A stretch of 64,000 bases of DNA from assembly GCA_000307305.1 (NCBI GenBank), contig DF158882.1, positions 1,571,159-1,635,158 on the forward strand, given 5' to 3'. A program made the position numbers and the translations under genes. The notes under the pieces are model-generated. The model saw only the letters and a list, made by a program, of their open reading frames with translations. It searched no databases and was not told the DNA's origin. Positions 38,580 through 49,149 of this stretch are shown in pieces. Within the stretch, counting starts at the first letter, position 1; every line of letters starts with the position of its first letter. The DNA is from Enterobacteriaceae bacterium B14 (GTDB taxonomy: Bacteria > Pseudomonadota > Gammaproteobacteria > Enterobacterales > Enterobacteriaceae).

Positions 38580-41012
38580 TCACTCATTATACCGCCGATA
38601 CAGAGCCTTACCTTTTAACAGTCTCACCCCTAACCAGCCCCCACATAGTGAAAGCAGCAACATGCTAATTAACGGTAAGAGTATCCATAAGAGGACATTA
38701 GGCTCCCAAGGGAAATCAAACACTTTGCGTTGTAATAGCCATAGTGACACTTCAGCGCCAAACGCCGCAGAAATCCCAGATACTAACCCCAATGCCGCAA
38801 ACTCAGACCATAACGTCATTCTAAGTAGGCGTTTTCCTGCCCCTAATGTGCGATAAACCACCAGTTCTTGACGGCGCTGGCGCATCCCAACCTGAACTTG
38901 AGCCAGCAACAGTAAGAAACCGCAAATAAGTACTAGCCCAACCATGACTTCAAGCGCACGGCTTACCTGCTGTAATACCTGGCTAATCTGCTTCATCATG
39001 GCGCCAATATCCAGCAAGCTTAACGTTGGGTATTGGCGATTAAGCTGGGTTAACTCATCTCCATTCCCTTGATAGCGGAAGCTGGTTAGCCAACTTTGTG
39101 GTTGGTTATCTAACGCTTTAGGCGGGAAGATAAAATAGAAATTTGGCCTTAAGCTTTCCCAATCAACTTGTCTAAAGCTACTCACCTTCGCACTGAAGCG
39201 CTTCGCGTCTCCGGTAAAGGTCAACGTATCCCCTATTTTGACCCCCAAGCGTTCCGCCACCCCTTGCTCCATAGAAACTTCATCACTTGCCGGTGGCCAA
39301 CTGCCTTTGGTTATCGGAGAGTACTCTGGCAGTTCAGCCTGCCAAGTTAGGCTGAGCTCCCGATTGACTGCCTCACCGCCAGGGTCGTTTTCACCAACGA
39401 TCTCTGTCGCCAGTTTGCCGTTAATCTCAGTTAAACGGGCACGAACTATTGGATAGAAGGCCGATGTCTCAATTTTTCGTTCCTGTAAAAACTGAGTCAC
39501 AGGCTTAACCTGTTCCGATGTCATATTCATCAAAAAATAGTTCGGACTCTCTGGCGGAAGCTGCTGCTGCCAACGTTCCAGTAAATCGCCTCTCAACACA
39601 AAAAGCAGCGCAAGCAGCATAAAAGAGAGAGAAAATGAAGCAAGCTGGCTGGTGGTGACCCAAGGTTGGCGTAACAACCGATTTACCGCCAATCTTACGG
39701 GCAAGCGGGAGATAGTCAGTTTATGCAGAATCAGCAAACCACCTCGCCCGATAATCCCCAGCAATAAGGCCAGAGCCATCATCCCGAATAGTACTGTCCA
39801 CCACAGGGGGCTAAACCCAACAACCACTGCCAGTAATAGCGCAACAATAATAAAGAGAATGGGCAGGTAGTAACGCAATGGCCACACATTAACGATAGAT
39901 TCTTGCCGTAACACGCGCAGAGGCTGAGTCGCCAGCAGTTGAAGATAAGGCCTGAGCCCAATTAATACAGAGATCAGCAGTAGCGTGCCTAATGCCCAAA
40001 CCCAAGGCCACCAGCCCATTTCAGGCAATCGGCTCGGCAATACAGGGGCAAGCAGGCGTAACATCAATTGTTCGAAGAGTTTCCCTATCAAACCACCACA
40101 CACAGCGGCAAGAAGAAGGAGAATGGCCCACTGGCCGATAATCAATTTCCGTAATGCGCTTCGCCCCGCCCCTAATGTTTTTAGTACCGCGACCAAATCG
40201 TAGCGACTTTTACAGTAATGCCCCATCGCCACCGCAACAGCAGCCACAGAAAGCACCAGCGTTAACAGCGCAGACAGCAGCAGAAACTGCCGCGAACGCT
40301 CAAGGGATTTACCAACGGCATTACCCGAATCCCCCACGCTAAACCACTTCTGGTCTGGCTCTAACTGAGGGGCAAGAAACTCACCAAAACGGTTGAGTAC
40401 AGCCTCTTCTCCCGCAAACATATAGCGGTAGGTCAGGCGGCTTCCCGGTTGAATAGCACCAGTCGCAGGTACATCATTTAAGCTAATAACAATACGTGGC
40501 GATGTCTGGAAGGGGTTAAAGCCCGCATCGGGCTCTGCCAGTAGCTCGCCAGAGATAGTTAAGGTTGTATCCCCAACATCTAGCTTATCCCCCACTTTTA
40601 TATTTAGCAGCGAGAGCAACTGAGGTGAAACCAGAACAGAACCTGCCTCTGGCCGAAGCCCCGCAGGGCTAGTCTCTAAAACACCATAGAGAGGATAGCT
40701 TGGTTCCGCAGCCTTCACTGACGCGAGCTGCGGTCGATCGCCTGCATACGTCATCGTCATAAATGACATCTGACGGCTGATCGTTAGCCCTTGCTCACGC
40801 GCCTGAGTCAGCCAAGCTTCAGATACTGGCCTTGATGAGCGCAGCACTCTATCTCCCGCTAAAAAGTCGCGGCTTTGCTGGCTCAGGCCGCGATCCATCC
40901 GATCGCTGATGCTGCCTAATGCCAGCACACAGGCAACCGCCAGCGTTAATGCCAGCCAAACAATCAACAATGATGGAGAGCGCCATTCACGCCAAAACCA
41001 GCGCCAAATCAT
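38580..41012 (-). CDS. ybbP: FtsX-like ABC transporter permease YbbP
   Basis: An 810-residue inner-membrane protein with two FtsX repeats: an N-terminal span at residues 14-34, membrane clusters around 240-460, and a C-terminal cluster around 690-800, with large extracytoplasmic domains between. It is a MacB/LolCE-like mechanotransmission permease. YbbAP is thought to handle hydrophobic compounds or lipids in the envelope. Its ATG overlaps the ybbA stop (ATGA). Length is close to E. coli (804). Confidence 0.93.
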   Translation of the reverse strand: MIWRWFWREWRSPSLLIVWLALTLAVACVLALGSISDRMDRGLSQQSRDFLAGDRVLRSSRPVSEAWLTQAREQGLTISRQMSFMTMTYAGDRPQLASVKAAEPSYPLYGVLETSPAGLRPEAGSVLVSPQLLSLLNIKVGDKLDVGDTTLTISGELLAEPDAGFNPFQTSPRIVISLNDVPATGAIQPGSRLTYRYMFAGEEAVLNRFGEFLAPQLEPDQKWFSVGDSGNAVGKSLERSRQFLLLSALLTLVLSVAAVAVAMGHYCKSRYDLVAVLKTLGAGRSALRKLIIGQWAILLLLAAVCGGLIGKLFEQLMLRLLAPVLPSRLPEMGWWPWVWALGTLLLISVLIGLRPYLQLLATQPLRVLRQESIVNVWPLRYYLPILFIIVALLLAVVVGFSPLWWTVLFGMMALALLLGIIGRGGLLILHKLTISRLPVRLAVNRLLRQPWVTTSQLASFSLSFMLLALLFVLRGDLLERWQQQLPPESPNYFLMNMTSEQVKPVTQFLQERKIETSAFYPIVRARLTEINGKLATEIVGENDPGGEAVNRELSLTWQAELPEYSPITKGSWPPASDEVSMEQGVAERLGVKIGDTLTFTGDAKRFSAKVSSFRQVDWESLRPNFYFIFPPKALDNQPQSWLTSFRYQGNGDELTQLNRQYPTLSLLDIGAMMKQISQVLQQVSRALEVMVGLVLICGFLLLLAQVQVGMRQRRQELVVYRTLGAGKRLLRMTLWSEFAALGLVSGISAAFGAEVSLWLLQRKVFDFPWEPNVLLWILLPLISMLLLSLCGGWLGVRLLKGKALYRRYNE

Positions 41013-41695
41013 GATTCTTCCCTCAATTTGCCATCGACAACACGCAGACGACGCTGGCAGCGTGCCGCCAGTTGCTCATCATGCGTCACCAGAATCAAGG
41101 TGGTTGAAAAATCACGATTAAGAGAGAAAAGAAGATCGGCAATACGATCACCTGTTTGGCGATCTAGGTTACCCGTTGGCTCATCGGCAAACAGCACTCT
41201 AGGGCGACCACTAAACGCACGCGCGAGGGCAACGCGTTGTTGCTCTCCACCAGAGAGTTGTGCTGGCAAATGGTGCAAACGCTCCGCTAGCCCCAGCGGA
41301 GATAAAAGTTGAATGGCCTGCTCGCGACTATTCTTTTCGCTCTCGCCACGCAATAGCGCAGGAAGTTGAACGTTCTCCAATGCACTCAGCGTTGGGACCA
41401 GCATAAAAGACTGAAACACAAAACCGACGTCTCGTGCACGAAGCGCAGCTCTAGCTTCTTCATCCAGTGTTGAAAGGTCACTCCCCAGCAGAGTAACGCG
41501 ACCTTCTGTCCCATCATCTAACCCTGCTAAAATACCAAGTAGCGTCGATTTACCCGATCCTGATTCACCAATTAATGCTATCGTCTCAGCAGATCTAACA
41601 GCAAGTTCAACCCCTGTAAGGATGGCTATTTTATGTTCGCCTTGACCCACTTGTTTACAAAGATTATCAACTTCAAGCACATATTCCGCTGGCAT
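41009..41695 (-). CDS. ybbA: ABC transporter ATP-binding protein YbbA
   Basis: A 228-residue ATPase of the MacB/LolD group, same length as in E. coli. Walker A is GESGSGKST, the signature LSGGEQQRVALARA, and Walker B VLFADEPTGNLD, with H-loop THDEQLAA. It energises YbbP. Its 5' end overlaps the divergent tesA start by about 63 bases, so the two promoters lie inside each other's coding sequence. Confidence 0.95.
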   Translation of the reverse strand: MPAEYVLEVDNLCKQVGQGEHKIAILTGVELAVRSAETIALIGESGSGKSTLLGILAGLDDGTEGRVTLLGSDLSTLDEEARAALRARDVGFVFQSFMLVPTLSALENVQLPALLRGESEKNSREQAIQLLSPLGLAERLHHLPAQLSGGEQQRVALARAFSGRPRVLFADEPTGNLDRQTGDRIADLLFSLNRDFSTTLILVTHDEQLAARCQRRLRVVDGKLREES

Positions 41696-42295
41696 CTACC
41701 GCTCCTGTTATTTGTGGGGATGTTTAGCATGCAAACCGCAACCGCTAAAAATCTATTAATTCTGGGGGATAGCCTGAGTGCAGGCTATCAGCTATCCGTA
41801 CAAAACAGCTGGGCCTCGTTATTGGCCGAACGTTGGAAGAAAGATCCCTCTGGTGTTCAAATTATCAATGCCAGTATTAGCGGTGATACCGCTGCACAGG
41901 GCCTCGCTCGCTTGCCTGCTTTGCTGGAACAATATAAGCCCGACTGGGTACTTATTGAGCTAGGTGCTAACGATGGCCTTAGAGGCTTTATGCCACAAGA
42001 TATTGAACAAGAGCTAGTAAAAATCATCACAGCAGTACATAACACTGGTGCTAAACCTTTACTTATGCAGATAAGAATACCGCCTAACTACGGTAAACGT
42101 TACAGCGATGCTTTTAGTGCTATTTATCCACGTTTAGCAGAACAATATAAAATTCAGCTGATCCCTTTTTACATGGAGAAAGTGGTGATTAAGCCGGAGT
42201 GGATGCTGCAAGATGGCCTACACCCCAACGCTGATGCCCAACCTTTTATTGCTGACTGGATGGATAATCAGCTAAAAAATGCTATCACCCAATAG
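41633..42295 (+). CDS. tesA: Multifunctional acyl-CoA thioesterase I / lysophospholipase L1
   Basis: A 220-residue SGNH hydrolase exported to the periplasm. A signal peptide (about residues 1-39, core LPLLLFVGMF, ending TATA) precedes the GDSLSAGY serine block. GAND and DGLHPNA supply the other catalytic residues. It cleaves acyl thioesters and lysophospholipids. The ATG at 41633 has AAGGATGG upstream, but the N-terminus is longer than in E. coli; TTG at 41651 is an alternative. Confidence 0.92.
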   Translation: MFALTHLFTKIINFKHIFRWHLPLLLFVGMFSMQTATAKNLLILGDSLSAGYQLSVQNSWASLLAERWKKDPSGVQIINASISGDTAAQGLARLPALLEQYKPDWVLIELGANDGLRGFMPQDIEQELVKIITAVHNTGAKPLLMQIRIPPNYGKRYSDAFSAIYPRLAEQYKIQLIPFYMEKVVIKPEWMLQDGLHPNADAQPFIADWMDNQLKNAITQ

Positions 42296-42338
42296 GTAAA
42301 CCTTCTAGAGAATTATCGTTTCGGAGTAACACGATATT

Positions 42339-43112
42339 ATGCAACGCGCAGTATTAATTACCGGCAGTTCAAGTGGAATAGGCCTTGCCGCCGCGATGGC
42401 TTTACATCAGCGCGGCTACCATGTTTTTGCCGCCTGCCGGAAAAAGGAAGATGTCGAACGAATGAACCAGTTGGGAATGCAGGGTATTCAACTGGATTTA
42501 GACGATAGTATGAGCGTTCAAAGCGCCGCCGAGCTAGTGCTATCACTGACGGGTGGTCGTCTATACGGCTTATTTAATAATGGTGGTTTTGGCCTGTACG
42601 GTGAGTTGCAAAGTATCTCCCGCCAGCAATTGGAGCGGCAATTCTCTACCAACCTGTTTGGTACCCATGAGCTCACACTCCGCCTGCTCCCTTCCATGCT
42701 AAAGAGTGGTGAAGGCCGAATTATCCAAACCAGTTCAGTACTCGGCTTTATTTCAACCGCTGGCCGTGGGGCTTATGCAGCGAGTAAACATGCGCTAGAG
42801 GGATGGTCGGACGCATTACGTCTCGAACTCTTTGGTACAGGGTTGCATGTCAGCCTGATTGAACCCGGCCCTATTACCACCAACTTTACCCAGAATGTAG
42901 AACAAGCACAGACAGGCAAGACCGTCTCTAACCCCGGTATTGCGAAGCGCTTTACTCTCACGCCTGAAGATGTTGTTCCTAAAATAATACATGCGCTAGA
43001 AAGCCCGACGCCCAAACTGCGCTACAGAGTGACGATGGTGACCCATGTCATGGCACTGATGAAGCGTCTGCTACCGTCTCGCTGTTTAGATGCGCTTTTG
43101 AGAAAGAATTAA
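42339..43112 (+). CDS. ybbO: SDR family oxidoreductase YbbO
   Basis: A 257-residue classical short-chain dehydrogenase. The cofactor loop is TGSSSGIG at the N-terminus, and the active-site YAASK lies near residue 145 with its preceding serine in TSSVLG. The usual NNAG is NNGG here. E. coli YbbO acts as an NADP-dependent aldehyde reductase. It sits between tesA and cnoX as in E. coli. Confidence 0.92.
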   Translation: MQRAVLITGSSSGIGLAAAMALHQRGYHVFAACRKKEDVERMNQLGMQGIQLDLDDSMSVQSAAELVLSLTGGRLYGLFNNGGFGLYGELQSISRQQLERQFSTNLFGTHELTLRLLPSMLKSGEGRIIQTSSVLGFISTAGRGAYAASKHALEGWSDALRLELFGTGLHVSLIEPGPITTNFTQNVEQAQTGKTVSNPGIAKRFTLTPEDVVPKIIHALESPTPKLRYRVTMVTHVMALMKRLLPSRCLDALLRKN

Positions 43113-43216
43113 TCGCCAGTGTGGTAGAGGCTGAAAAGTGAGAAGTGTCACCAACTCAGCTTGAAGAAGAGTAAATTACCCCCATATTGTAGAAAAACGA
43201 TCGCGAGAATAAACAC

Positions 43217-44083
43217 ATGCTAGAGAATAATGTGACCAACAGCGTTATTGATATCAACGAAACCAACCTGCATCAGGTCCTTGATCAATCAGCCACACTG
43301 CCTGTGCTGTTCTATTTCTGGTCTGAAAGAAGCCAACACTGCTTAGAGCTCACCCCTGTATTAGAGAAACTGGCACATGAATATGCTGGGCAGTTTATTC
43401 TGGCAAAGCTTGATTGTGATGCAGAGCAGATGATCGCCAGCCAATTTGGCTTACGCGCTATCCCTACCGTTTATCTTTTCCAAAATGGGCAGCCCGTAGA
43501 TGGCTTCCAAGGCCCGCAACCTGAAGAGATGATCCGCGAGCTACTCGGCCGTTTTCTTCCTAAAACGGAAGACCTTAAGCTTGAGGCCGCCATGCAGCTT
43601 ATTGGTAATGGGCAATTTGCAGAAGCGTTGCCTTTGCTAAAAGAAGCCCAACAGCTAAGCCCTCAGCGCAGCGATATCAACCTGACACTGGTCGAAGTAC
43701 AGATTGCGCTAAATCGTAGCGAAGACGCCGAGGCTATTTTGGCAACGATCCCAATCCAAGATAGAGATACGCGCTATCAAGGCTTGGTGGCGCAGATAGA
43801 GCTGATGAAACAAGCGGCAGATACCCCTGAGATTCAACAGCTTCAACAACAAGTACAGGATGAGCCAAATAACGCAGAACTGGCGGTTCAACTGGCATTA
43901 CAGCTACATACTGTTGGGCGTAACGAAGAGTCTTTAGAGTTGTTGATGGGGCACCTGAAAACCGACCTTGGGGCAGCTAATGGCGCGGCACGTAAAACGC
44001 TGATGGATATTCTCGCCGCATTGGGTACAGGTGATGCCTTAGCTGCGAAATATCGTCGCCAGCTTTACTCTTTACTGTACTGA
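43217..44083 (+). CDS. cnoX: Chaperedoxin CnoX (YbbN)
   Basis: A 288-residue protein with an N-terminal thioredoxin domain (about residues 10-115) and C-terminal TPR-like repeats. The redox site is SQHC instead of CxxC, as in E. coli CnoX, so it cannot reduce disulfides. It acts as a holdase under chlorine stress, transferring clients to DnaK and GroEL. Confidence 0.95.
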   Translation: MLENNVTNSVIDINETNLHQVLDQSATLPVLFYFWSERSQHCLELTPVLEKLAHEYAGQFILAKLDCDAEQMIASQFGLRAIPTVYLFQNGQPVDGFQGPQPEEMIRELLGRFLPKTEDLKLEAAMQLIGNGQFAEALPLLKEAQQLSPQRSDINLTLVEVQIALNRSEDAEAILATIPIQDRDTRYQGLVAQIELMKQAADTPEIQQLQQQVQDEPNNAELAVQLALQLHTVGRNEESLELLMGHLKTDLGAANGAARKTLMDILAALGTGDALAAKYRRQLYSLLY

Positions 44084-44099
44084 GTTCTCTCTATATGAA

Positions 44100-44138
44100 T
44101 AGTGGGATGTGAAAATGCACATCCCACGCTATTTTTTT
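44100..44138 (+). terminator. cnoX terminator
   Basis: ATAGTGGGATGTG pairs with GCACATCCCACgCTAT around an AAAAT loop, followed by seven Ts. Confidence 0.88.
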
Positions 44139-44290
44139 CTATAACTGCCCCTCCCCCCTAAAAACTGCCCTTACATCTTCATATTGAAGAAAATATTCGC
44201 CCGTTTCTTAGCAAATCAAATTCACATCTTGGCGAAATGCTTTACAGTACATACATCAAATAAAATGCTCGTCATTATGGAGAATAAGAG

Positions 44291-45199
44291 ATGATTTATG
44301 TCATACCAACCTTGGTTATCGTCGCGCTAATTATCGTTTATGCCGGTATCAAGATCGTCCCTCAAGGTTATCAATGGACTGTAGAACGGTTTGGCGGCTA
44401 CCTTCGTACACTTAAACCAGGCTTGAACATTGTTATTCCTTTTATGGACCGTATTGGCCGTAAAATTAATATGATGGAGCAAGTTTTAGATATCCCATCA
44501 CAAGAAGTTATCTCTAAAGATAACGCCAGCGTCACGATTGATGCCGTCTGTTTTATTCAAGTCATTGATGCTCGCCAAGCTGCCTATGAAGTCAGTAATT
44601 TGGAATTGGCAATTGTGAATCTAGCGATGACTAACGTGCGTACTGTTCTGGGTTCAATGGAACTGGACGAGATGCTGTCACAGCGCGATCGCATTAACTC
44701 ACGCCTGTTAGCCATTATTGATGAAGCCACGAACCCTTGGGGCATCAAAGTCACCCGTATTGAGATCCGTGATGTTCGCCCACCAGCAGAGCTGATTGCC
44801 GCGATGAACGCCCAGATGAAAGCCGAACGTACCAAGCGTGCCGATATCTTGGAGGCAGAAGGTGTGCGTCAGGCGGCAATTTTGCGTGCTGAAGGTGAGA
44901 AACAGTCTCAAATTTTGAAAGCAGAAGGTGAAAGAGCCTCCGAATTCTTAGCCGCAGAAGCCCGTGAGCGTGCTGCACAGGCCGAAGCTGAAGCAACCAA
45001 AATGGTCTCTCAGGCGATTGCTGCCGGTGATATCAATGCGATCAACTACTTCGTTGCTCAAAAGTACACCGATGCGCTTCAGTCCATCGGCAGTGCAGAT
45101 AACAGCAAAGTTATCATGATGCCTCTGGAAGCAAGTAACCTCATCGGCTCTGTCGGCGGTATCGTCGAGATGCTGAAAGAAGGTAAGAGCGCTAAATAA
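44291..45199 (+). CDS. qmcA: SPFH/stomatin-like protein QmcA
   Basis: A 302-residue inner-membrane protein. It has an N-terminal membrane helix (about residues 2-20), an SPFH/band 7 domain (about 20-175), and an Ala/Glu/Arg-rich coiled coil (about 180-245) that drives oligomerisation. It is a suppressor partner of the htpX/ftsH protease system in E. coli. It is followed 15 bases later by ybbJ, the usual NfeD-type partner. Confidence 0.95.
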   Translation: MIYVIPTLVIVALIIVYAGIKIVPQGYQWTVERFGGYLRTLKPGLNIVIPFMDRIGRKINMMEQVLDIPSQEVISKDNASVTIDAVCFIQVIDARQAAYEVSNLELAIVNLAMTNVRTVLGSMELDEMLSQRDRINSRLLAIIDEATNPWGIKVTRIEIRDVRPPAELIAAMNAQMKAERTKRADILEAEGVRQAAILRAEGEKQSQILKAEGERASEFLAAEARERAAQAEAEATKMVSQAIAAGDINAINYFVAQKYTDALQSIGSADNSKVIMMPLEASNLIGSVGGIVEMLKEGKSAK

Positions 45200-45214
45200 G
45201 CGAGGTCGTGGGCT

Positions 45215-45679
45215 ATGTTTGCACAATTAATGGAGAACCCGCACTGGTTCTGGCTCTCGCTAGGGGGATTACTCCTTGCCGCTGAGCTATTGGGGACTGC
45301 GGGTTATCTGCTATGGAGCGGAATTTCAGCCGTTCTTATCGGCCTGTTAGTGTGGCTGCTCCCTCTCGGCTGGGAGTGGCAGTGGGTCTGTTTTTCTGTT
45401 CTGACTGTCTTGATGGCTGTTCTGTGGTGGTACTGGCTACAAAAATGCCATCACCCTAAACGGGATGTAGATACGCTTAACGAGAGAAATCAGCAGCTTA
45501 TTGGCTCACGCGCGACATTAACCGAACCGCTAGTAAACGGTAATGGCCGTCTTAACGTTGGCGATGGTTCATGGCGTGTACAGGCTGAAACAGATATTGC
45601 CGTCGGCAGTGAAGTTGAAGTGGTTGGCGTTGAAGGGATCACGTTGAAGATCCGCACTATTTCACGGACTACTATCTAG
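45215..45679 (+). CDS. ybbJ: NfeD-like protein YbbJ
   Basis: A 154-residue protein with about three N-terminal membrane spans (residues 13-75) and a C-terminal OB-fold NfeD domain (about 95-152, with VNGNGRLNVGDGSWRV). NfeD proteins pair with SPFH proteins and are thought to modulate them; qmcA directly upstream fits this. Confidence 0.94.
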   Translation: MFAQLMENPHWFWLSLGGLLLAAELLGTAGYLLWSGISAVLIGLLVWLLPLGWEWQWVCFSVLTVLMAVLWWYWLQKCHHPKRDVDTLNERNQQLIGSRATLTEPLVNGNGRLNVGDGSWRVQAETDIAVGSEVEVVGVEGITLKIRTISRTTI

Positions 45680-45687
45680 ACATCCTC

Positions 45688-45714
45688 AGCCCCGTAGATA
45701 ATCTCTTCGGGGCT
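45688..45714. terminator. Terminator between ybbJ and cueR
   Basis: AGCCCCG pairs with CGGGGCT around a 13-base loop, eight bases after ybbJ. It separates two convergent genes; only a weak T-rich tail is present. Confidence 0.6.
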
Positions 45715-45735
45715 ACATCAAATCAATGCTTACCC

Positions 45736-46143
45736 CTATTTCACCTTATGGTGGCAACACCCACTCAAGCTATCCATTATCGGACAGTTTGCACCATCAT
45801 CACCAGGGCATTGCTCTGCAAGATCGATAAGCTTCTGTCGCATCAACGTTAGCTCATCAATGTGGGTTTGGATCTCATCCACTTTCTGCAAAGTGCGTTC
45901 TTTAACATCAGAACTACGGCGATCAGGGTTGTGAAACAGCGCAACCAGATCACGGCACTCATCTAAATTAAACCCCACCAGCCTCGCCTGCCTCAGCAGC
46001 GTTAGCTCTTCGATGTGGTGGAGACTATAACTACGGTAACCGTTATCACCGCGAATAGGCGGCGTAATCAGCCCTTTTTCCTCATAAAAGCGGATAGCTT
46101 TGTTTGTTAGACCAGTCTTATTGGCCACATGGCTAATATTCAT
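45736..46143 (-). CDS. cueR: Copper-responsive MerR-family regulator CueR
   Basis: A 135-residue MerR-type activator: N-terminal winged helix (residues 1-70), a dimerisation helix, and a metal loop with C112 and C120 (CPGDDGANC), the Cu(I)/Ag(I) ligands of E. coli CueR at identical positions. The C-terminal CCHH is also conserved. It is divergent from copA, which it controls, whereas in E. coli glsA-ybaT separate the two. Confidence 0.96.
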   Translation of the reverse strand: MNISHVANKTGLTNKAIRFYEEKGLITPPIRGDNGYRSYSLHHIEELTLLRQARLVGFNLDECRDLVALFHNPDRRSSDVKERTLQKVDEIQTHIDELTLMRQKLIDLAEQCPGDDGANCPIMDSLSGCCHHKVK

Positions 46144-46152
46144 AGAATCCCC

Positions 46153-46183
46153 TTGACCTTAACCTTGCTGGAAGGTTTAACTT
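46153..46183 (+). promoter_or_regulatory. CueR-controlled copA promoter
   Basis: A -35 box TTGACC (46153-46158) and a -10 box TAACTT (46178-46183) are separated by a 19-base spacer, the lengthened spacing of MerR-type promoters. The spacer holds the dyad AACCTT-GCTGG-AAGGTT (46161-46177), the CueR operator. Confidence 0.85.
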
Positions 46184-46293
46184 CTTGCAGTATACAAAAA
46201 AGGTCGCTGAATTGTGCGTATTTTCTCTGTGATGAGAAGCGTCTCACAGATAGATGCAAACAAGAGTGGCTTTCAATAACAGGAGATATTTCT

Positions 46294-49020
46294 ATGTCAA
46301 ACACGACTCTTCTCGCTTTACAGGGCCTTACCTGTAAGCACTGTGTTAACCGTGTCAAACAAGCGTTAGAGGCCAATCCTAACGTTGAGACGGCTGATGT
46401 CAGCATCAACTATGCAACGGTAACCGGAAGCGTAGAAAGCCCGGCACTAATCGCCACTATCGAAGAAGCAGGCTATCAAGCAGAGGTAGCTCAACAGCCG
46501 GATACGCTCTTGGCGTTGTCCGGTCTCTCCTGCATGCATTGTGCTGGCTCGACGAAAAAAGCACTGGAGGCCGTAGAAGGTGTTGCCTTTGCCGATGTCT
46601 CCGTCGAGCAGGCGAAAGTCTATGGTGATGCGCCAGCAGACGCGCTGATTACCGCCGTTGAAAAAGCGGGTTATCACGCAGCCATCGAGAGCCAATCTCA
46701 CCCAAAATCTGAGCCGCTGACACAATCAGCCATACAGCCGGACACGCTGGCAGCGGCCTCTTCTGTTCCGGCTGAAAATAGTTCTCCCGCACCTGTTGCA
46801 GATGAAGATGACAACATCCAGCTACTGTTGGAAGGCATGAGCTGTGCGAGCTGTGTCCTTAAAGTGCAAAAAGCATTGAAGAGCGTCCCCGGTGTGACCG
46901 ATGCCAGAGTCAATCTGGCTGAACGTAGCGCACTGATTATGGGGGCACCCAATGCCGCGGAGCTGCTCGCTGCGGTTAAGAAAGCAGGATATGGTGCAGA
47001 ACTTATTCAGGATGAAGCCACTCGCCGCGAGCGGCAGGAGCAATCCACCCGCCAGAGCATCCGCCGTTTCCAGTGGCAAGCCGCTTTAGGACTGTTACTG
47101 GGGATCCCTATGATGTTGTGGGGGATCTTTGGTGGCAGCATGTCGCTAACACCAGATAATCAAACACACTGGATTATCCTTGGTCTCGTCACGCTAGCAG
47201 TACTGGTTGTTGCTGGCGGGCACTTTTTTACCAGCGCATGGCGTAGCCTGCTTAATCGCAGCGCCACCATGGACACGCTAGTTGCTCTAGGTACGGGCGC
47301 AGCATGGATTTACTCCATGAGCGTCGCGCTATGGCCCAATCTCTTCCCAATGGAGGCTCGGCACCTCTACTTTGAAGCCAGCGCCATGATTATAGGCCTG
47401 ATTAATCTGGGGCATGCTTTAGAGCAGAGAGCACGCCAACGCTCTTCCAAAGCGCTTGAGCGGCTGCTTGACCTCACTCCGCCCTCCGCACGCGTGGTAA
47501 CCCCTGAAGGGGAGAAAATTATCCCTCTTGCTGAGGTCACGACAGGAATGACACTGCGCCTGACAACTGGCGATCGCGTGCCTGTTGATGGTGTTATCGT
47601 GCAAGGTGAAGTGTGGATGGACGAGGCTATGCTAACCGGCGAGCCGATTCCACAGCAAAAAGCCGACGGTGACCTTATTCATGCAGGTACACTCGTACAA
47701 GATGGAAGCGTGCAGTTTCAAGCATCGGCAATCGGTAGCCAAACCACCCTTGCCAGAATTATCAAATTAGTCAGACAGGCCCAGAGCAGTAAGCCCGTTA
47801 TAGGGCAGATGGCCGATAAAATCTCCTCTATCTTTGTCCCCGTAGTGGTAGCGATTGCGCTGTTTAGCGGGGCAATTTGGTACGTTTTCGGCCCTCAGCC
47901 ACAAATGGCTTACATGCTGATTATTACTACTACGGTGCTGATTATCGCCTGCCCTTGTGCCTTAGGTTTAGCCACGCCGATGTCGATTATCTCTGGCGTG
48001 GGCCGTGCCGCTGAAATGGGGATTTTGGTCAGAGATGCCGATGCACTACAACAGGCCAGTGAGCTTGATACATTGGTTTTCGATAAGACAGGAACACTCA
48101 CTGAAGGCCAACCCAAAGTTGTCGCTATCCAGACATTTGGCGATGTGACCGAAGAGCAAGCTTTGCGCTATGCGGCGGCACTTGAACAAGGCGCTAACCA
48201 CCCTCTGGCCCGCGCTATTTTGGCAAAAGCGGAAGGAATACGTTTGCCTGATACCACCCAATTCCGAACTTTGAGAGGCTTGGGTGTGAGTGGTGATGTC
48301 GATGGTACAGCGCTACTGCTGGGAAACGCGGCGCTGCTCGAACAAAATGGCGTAGAGACAGCAAGTATGCAGAGCCATTTACAGCAACAGGCAGAGCAAG
48401 GTGCGACCCCCGTTCTTTTAGCGGCTAACGGTGCCCCCGCGGCTTTGTTTGCGATTCGCGATCCACTACGCAGTGATAGTGTTAAAGCACTAGAGCGGTT
48501 ACACAAGCAGGGCTACAAGCTCGTTATGTTAACGGGTGATAACCCTGTCACCGCGAACGCTATTGCAAAAGAAGTCGGGATCGACAAGGTGATCGCAGGA
48601 GTACTGCCAGAGGGAAAATCCGATGCTATCAAACAGCTTCAGGCTGAAGGGTATAAAGTCGCGATGGTCGGTGACGGTATCAATGATGCCCCCGCACTAG
48701 CACAGGCTAACGTGGGGATAGCGATGGGCAGCGGCAGCGATATCGCTATTGAAACAGCCGCCATTACGCTGATGCGCCACAGCTTAGAGGGTGTTGCCGA
48801 TGCGATGTCACTTTCTAGAGCCACGCTGCGGAACATGAAGCAAAATCTGTTGGGTGCTTTCGTGTATAACTCGTTGGGTATTCCTATTGCTGCGGGTGTG
48901 CTGTATCCGTTAACTCATCAGCTATTAAGCCCTGTTGTCGCCGGCGCTGCTATGGCGCTCTCATCCATTACCGTTGTCAGTAATGCCAATCGGCTGTTGC
49001 GTTTTAAGCCTAAAGATTAA
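46294..49020 (+). CDS. copA: Cu(I)-exporting P1B-type ATPase CopA
   Basis: A 908-residue copper pump. Three N-terminal heavy-metal-binding domains are visible (CKHC at about residues 14-17, CMHC at about 79-82, CASC at about 185-188), against two in E. coli CopA. The catalytic core has the CPC membrane motif (IIACPCALG), the phosphorylation site DKTGT, and GDGIND. The ATG at 46294 has AGGAGA upstream; a frame opening at 46129 crosses the promoter and is rejected. Confidence 0.96.
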   Translation: MSNTTLLALQGLTCKHCVNRVKQALEANPNVETADVSINYATVTGSVESPALIATIEEAGYQAEVAQQPDTLLALSGLSCMHCAGSTKKALEAVEGVAFADVSVEQAKVYGDAPADALITAVEKAGYHAAIESQSHPKSEPLTQSAIQPDTLAAASSVPAENSSPAPVADEDDNIQLLLEGMSCASCVLKVQKALKSVPGVTDARVNLAERSALIMGAPNAAELLAAVKKAGYGAELIQDEATRRERQEQSTRQSIRRFQWQAALGLLLGIPMMLWGIFGGSMSLTPDNQTHWIILGLVTLAVLVVAGGHFFTSAWRSLLNRSATMDTLVALGTGAAWIYSMSVALWPNLFPMEARHLYFEASAMIIGLINLGHALEQRARQRSSKALERLLDLTPPSARVVTPEGEKIIPLAEVTTGMTLRLTTGDRVPVDGVIVQGEVWMDEAMLTGEPIPQQKADGDLIHAGTLVQDGSVQFQASAIGSQTTLARIIKLVRQAQSSKPVIGQMADKISSIFVPVVVAIALFSGAIWYVFGPQPQMAYMLIITTTVLIIACPCALGLATPMSIISGVGRAAEMGILVRDADALQQASELDTLVFDKTGTLTEGQPKVVAIQTFGDVTEEQALRYAAALEQGANHPLARAILAKAEGIRLPDTTQFRTLRGLGVSGDVDGTALLLGNAALLEQNGVETASMQSHLQQQAEQGATPVLLAANGAPAALFAIRDPLRSDSVKALERLHKQGYKLVMLTGDNPVTANAIAKEVGIDKVIAGVLPEGKSDAIKQLQAEGYKVAMVGDGINDAPALAQANVGIAMGSGSDIAIETAAITLMRHSLEGVADAMSLSRATLRNMKQNLLGAFVYNSLGIPIAAGVLYPLTHQLLSPVVAGAAMALSSITVVSNANRLLRFKPKD

Positions 49021-49044
49021 GCACGTAACAAGGATTAAAGCCGT

Positions 49045-49079
49045 AAGGGCGCATAATATTTCACTTATGCGCCCTTTTA
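49045..49079 (+). terminator. copA terminator
   Basis: AAGGGCGCATAA pairs with TTATGCGCCCTT around an eight-base loop, followed by TTAT. Located 24 bases after the copA stop. Confidence 0.85.
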
Positions 49080-49149
49080 TGTTTAGCATATCGCTCTTGC
49101 CACATTGCCATACACACGACTCAATACTGTTACAGACAATGGACATCTC

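Noticed and set aside
46129..46293. N-terminal extension of copA
   Set aside because: It runs through the CueR promoter and operator; the ATG at 46294 has a clear AGGAGA site.
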